From contig CM077671.1 of NCBI GenBank assembly GCA_039707655.1, forward strand, positions 370,265,220 to 370,329,219: a stretch of 64,000 nucleotides of DNA, given 5' to 3'. Source of the stretch: Elymus sibiricus (taxonomy: Eukaryota; Streptophyta; Magnoliopsida; Poales; Poaceae). Below the pieces are notes generated by a model. The model was not told the DNA's origin, did no database searches, and saw only the letters and a program-made list of their open reading frames with translations. The position numbers and the translations under genes were made by a program. Positions 61,101 to 64,000 of the stretch are shown here, piece by piece; the stretch's first letter is position 1, and each line of letters begins with the position of its first letter.

Positions 61101-63213
61101 CAGATCTGGACCAATTTCGAAATTTACATATGGGGTCATTTCGGAAATGCTATACGTTGTTTCCGGCCTCAGTTAAACTTGCCTAGATGTGTAGTTTACT
61201 TATGCTTCACCTCTTGCCATGTTTAACAATATTTAATATTGTCATGTACCTAAACGAGAGTGAACTAAATATTCGAATGTGGAGTTTCGTCAATATGCAA
61301 CTCGTTGCATATTGAGCTTCACTTAATGTGTAGTATCTGTTTGTTGTGATTGCCATGCCTTGCATAATTAAACCGGACATGCATCACATTTGTTTGCGCA
61401 TCATGTCATGCATTTGCTGTGGTGTTCTCGTGTGTTGATTGTTGTTTCCGGTTTGCTTCTTCTCGATAGAGTTCCGAAACCGCTTCGGAGTGTGAGGATT
61501 CGTTCGACTACGTTGGTTCGTCTTCTTCATGGATTCGTTCTTCTTCCAAGCGGGATCTCAGGCAAGATGATCATTTCCCTGGATACCATTACTATCATTG
61601 CCATGCTGGTTTTTCTCGTTTCTATCGCAATGTCTCGCTACCTACCACATGTTTGTCAGCCTCCCAAATTGCCATGAAAAGCCTCTAACCCTCCACAACC
61701 CAGCAAACCATTGTTTGGCTATGTTACCGCTTGCTCAGCCCTTCTTATAGCGTTGCTAGTTGCAGGTGCAAGCTGTTTCCATGTGCCAACATGGATGTTT
61801 TTTTGTTATATCACAATATTATTGCTATTTAATTTAATGCACATATATACTTGGTAAAGGGTGGAAGGCTTGGCCTTTTGCTCGGTGTTTTGTTCCACTC
61901 TTGCCGCCCTAGTTACTTGTGTACCGGTGTTATGTTCCATAAATGAGCGCTCCTAACATGCTCGGGGTTGTTATGGGGACCCCCCTTGATTTTCGTTTCA
62001 GGATAAAACTTGTCTGGCAAGGCCCAACATTGGTACTACATTTGCCTAATAACTAATAAACCTGCATAGGGAGTAATTAACCCGAGGATCTTTAATCAAC
62101 AACCCGGGCCAGTGCTCCTCATGAGTGTTGGTCCAACCCAGAGCAGCTTATTAACGCTACCCGGGGCAACTCGGTGATTGGCGTGGTAACCATAGCTCAT
62201 CCGTCGTGTCCTGAGAACGAGATACGCGGCTCCTATCGGGTACGTCGACACGTCGGGCGGCCTTGCTGGATTTGTTTTACCTTTCTCGAACGTCTTGTGT
62301 GAGGAATTCCGATACTTTGGGCTATCTCGAGGTTGAGGTTTTCCAATGGAATTGCCTAGGAAGATCATGAGATTCGTGGTCGAGGTTATTCCCGCTGAGT
62401 GTGGTTAATTTGTGATGGATGAGTAGGAGCACCCCTGCAGGGTTAAATCTTTCGGAAAGCCGTGCCCGCGGTTATGTGGCAAACTTGGAAACTTTGTTTA
62501 ACACCCGGTCATAGCAAACTTGAAGTAAACTTAAATAAAATACACCAATCGTGTGCGTAACCGTGACTGTCTCTTCTCGTGAGTCCTTATCCGAGAGGGA
62601 ACACGGTGGGGTTATGTTTGACGTAAGTAGGTGTTCAGGATCTTTTAGAGATCATTACTAGTTTACGTCCGTTTATTCGACAATCATCCCCCTTTATTCT
62701 TGTACTCGTAAGTTAGACACTCAATTAAATGCTTAGTGCTTGCTGCAGCCTCACCACTTAACCATACCTCACCCATTAAGCTTTAATAGTCTTGATACCC
62801 TTGGAAATGAGATTGCTGAGTCCCCGTGGCTCACAGATTACTACAACAACAGTTGCAGGTACAGGTAATGCGATGGTATGACGTGAGCGCGATGCTTGGT
62901 TTGATTTGGAGTTCTTCTTCTTCTTCTTCATTGATCTAGGATGGGTTCCAGGCGGCAGCCTGGGATAGCAAGGATGGATGTCATTTTATCGTTTGTTTTT
63001 CGTCCGTAGTCGGACCCTGCTCTTCTGGTTGATGTTTGTATTTGTTGTTGTATTGATGTAGCTTGTGGCGAGTGTAAGCCAATTCCATATACTCATCTCT
63101 TCTTTACATGTACTTGTAATGATATCCATTCTTGCAACACGACGAGATGCGCTTCTATCTCTGTCGAGGCCCTCGTGCCAAAATAAGGATAGGATCGCAT
63201 CTTGGGCGTGACA
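58138..63213 (+). repeat. 3' LTR of the LARD
   Basis: Near-identical to the 5' LTR but with 20 extra bases at about 59176-59195 (CCGTCCCCGTCCGGATCCGC). Confidence 0.93.
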
Positions 63214-63218
63214 CTGGC

Positions 63219-64000
63219 CCAATACGCCGTGGTGGCCCAGTAGGCGGGCTTTTTTTATTTACTTTTCAGTTTTTTTTAATTTCTATTTTATTTATTTTCT
63301 TTTGTTTTTGAGTTTTTTTTTTTGCTTTATTTAGAGTTAATGAGTGAAGCTTTTTGCGTTAGGTCAAAAAATTTATAAACTTTCTGATAGTTGCAGTAGT
63401 TTTCAAATTTGAATAGTTTAAATTCGAATTATTTGAAATTTGTGTGAATCACTAGTTTGTGAATAACTTTACCTTAAAAATAGATTTTGCAGTGATTCTT
63501 TTTTCTACTGTTTAATATTAGCGTGTTTTATCATTATATTCAATTTGGTAATTCTTAGATTATTTAAAAAATGAAATGCCTTTGTAACAGACGAGTTTTC
63601 GTCTGAAACCCTCATACTTCGAAAGAGATTGTCCATTTTGTACACGAAGTGCATCCAGTTTTTGCCGTAACCCTCTCAACTTTTTAGCACATGCTATGTG
63701 GGTGAAATGATGATACCATGCCAACTTTGAACCTTTTCAGAGTTCATTTGTAGTGCTTTTCAATTTCAGGGTCATTAAGCTCAAAAAAATCAGTAAATGC
63801 ATGAAAAATAGCAAATGAAGTCAGAAATGGTTGAAAATTGATGACGTGGCTTCGAATGGTGCATACTGAACACACAAAAAGTCTGGAGTTGAAATAAGTT
63901 TAAAAAAATGAAATGCCTTTGTAACAGACGAGTTTTCGTTTGAAACCCTGATACTTCGAAAAAGATTGTTCATTTTGTACACGAAGTGCATCCAGTTTTT
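63219..64000. other. CACTA sequence continuing after the LARD
   Basis: T-rich DNA and repeated blocks of the second CACTA element. No gene was seen. The element's other end is not reached. Confidence 0.6.
63569..64000 (+). repeat. Tandem repeat of about 332 bp, 1.3 copies visible
   Basis: The block starting AAATGAAATGCCTTTGTAAC at about 63570 recurs at about 63902 with a few changes (for example GAAAGAGATTG versus GAAAAAGATTG) and is cut by the window end. Confidence 0.85.

Larger units (their letters stand above)
49953..63213 (+). mobile_element. LARD retrotransposon (Sukkula-like), complete
   Basis: Two very long LTRs, 5,056 bp (49953-55008) and 5,076 bp (58138-63213), begin TGTAACAGCCCGG and end GGGCGTGACA. 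The flanks carry the target duplication CTGGC at 49948-49952 and 63214-63218. TTGGTATCAGAGCC after the left LTR is the primer site. AAGTGGAGGAGAG before the right LTR is the polypurine tract. The 3,129-bp internal domain has no gag-pol. Large LTRs around a non-coding internal domain define LARDs, and the size suits Sukkula, though the name was not checked. The LTRs differ at about 14 positions plus one 20-bp indel, so insertion was recent. Confidence 0.93.
44770..64000. mobile_element. Second CACTA transposon, right end outside the window
   Basis: CACTAGTGCAGAATCGG begins at 44770 after CTA (44767-44769). Subterminal TTTAGTCCCGGTTGG motifs follow in both orientations. An ORF2-type gene (Transposase_24 plus Ulp1-like tail) and a shorter element ORF run on the minus strand, so the element's 5' side is toward higher coordinates. 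It is split by the LARD at 49953-63213 and continues to the window end. The main transposase (TNP2/TPase) was not seen in the visible parts. Confidence 0.85.

Overview
The window looks like plant nuclear DNA from a large-genome grass of the wheat tribe (Triticeae: wheat, Aegilops or barley relatives). The evidence is a BARE-1/Angela/WIS-type Copia element, a LARD-type element with ~5 kb LTRs, CACTA elements with CACTA...TAGTG ends, (AT)n tracts and plant-type introns. Species and subgenome cannot be told from the sequence. No rRNA, tRNA gene, CRISPR array or bacterial-type operon was seen. Almost everything is nested transposable elements around two related host-type genes.

Layout. (1) 1-900: GC-rich DNA, then a probable TE end. 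(2) 919-4006: a decayed LRR receptor-kinase copy. (3) 4007-5968: AT-rich repeats and a GAGAGGCACGG array. (4) 5978-26003: a complete Mutator-like element (MULE) with ~261 bp terminal inverted repeats (TIRs) and a 9-bp target duplication TCCTAGGCC. It holds a MURA-type transposase gene, a GRF zinc-finger gene, a DUF4283-like gene, a 173-residue unknown gene and a seven-exon plant-mobile-domain (PMD) gene. A BARE-type Copia element (7597-16416, target duplication GCTTG) sits in the transposase reading frame. (5) 26013-28032: a small MITE, a Harbinger-like remnant and the promoter side of the next gene. (6) 28033-31485: a second LRR receptor kinase with intact kinase motifs but a frameshift after the signal peptide. 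A short-LTR Copia element (31492-36644, target duplication GTTAT) starts seven bases past its stop codon. (7) 36768-40360: a 3.6 kb CACTA element (target duplication GTT) carrying an apparently intact four-exon B3-like gene. (8) 41756-44640: a LINE-like element on the minus strand, interrupted by a LINE-like insert. (9) 44770 to the window end: a larger CACTA element with a deleted ORF2/Ulp1 gene and a ~230-bp-arm hairpin, split by a LARD (49953-63213, target duplication CTGGC).

The most interesting unit is the MULE. Transposase and PMD genes run inward from opposite TIRs, the same layout as mudrA/mudrB of maize MuDR, with a PMD gene in the second-gene position. About 18 copies of a 27-bp palindromic module (CCTACCGCC-N9-GGCGGTAGG) lie in the TIRs and in two internal clusters. 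The small CACTA with an intact B3-like DNA-binding protein and a perfect 38-bp hairpin is a second candidate element-encoded system.

LTR comparison by eye gives an insertion order: LARD youngest (about 14 substitutions in 5.06 kb), then the BARE-type element (about 48 in 1.89 kb), then the short-LTR Copia (about 10 in 252 bp). Coordinates of splice sites, target duplications and stops were read directly. Family names come from motif recognition without database searches.
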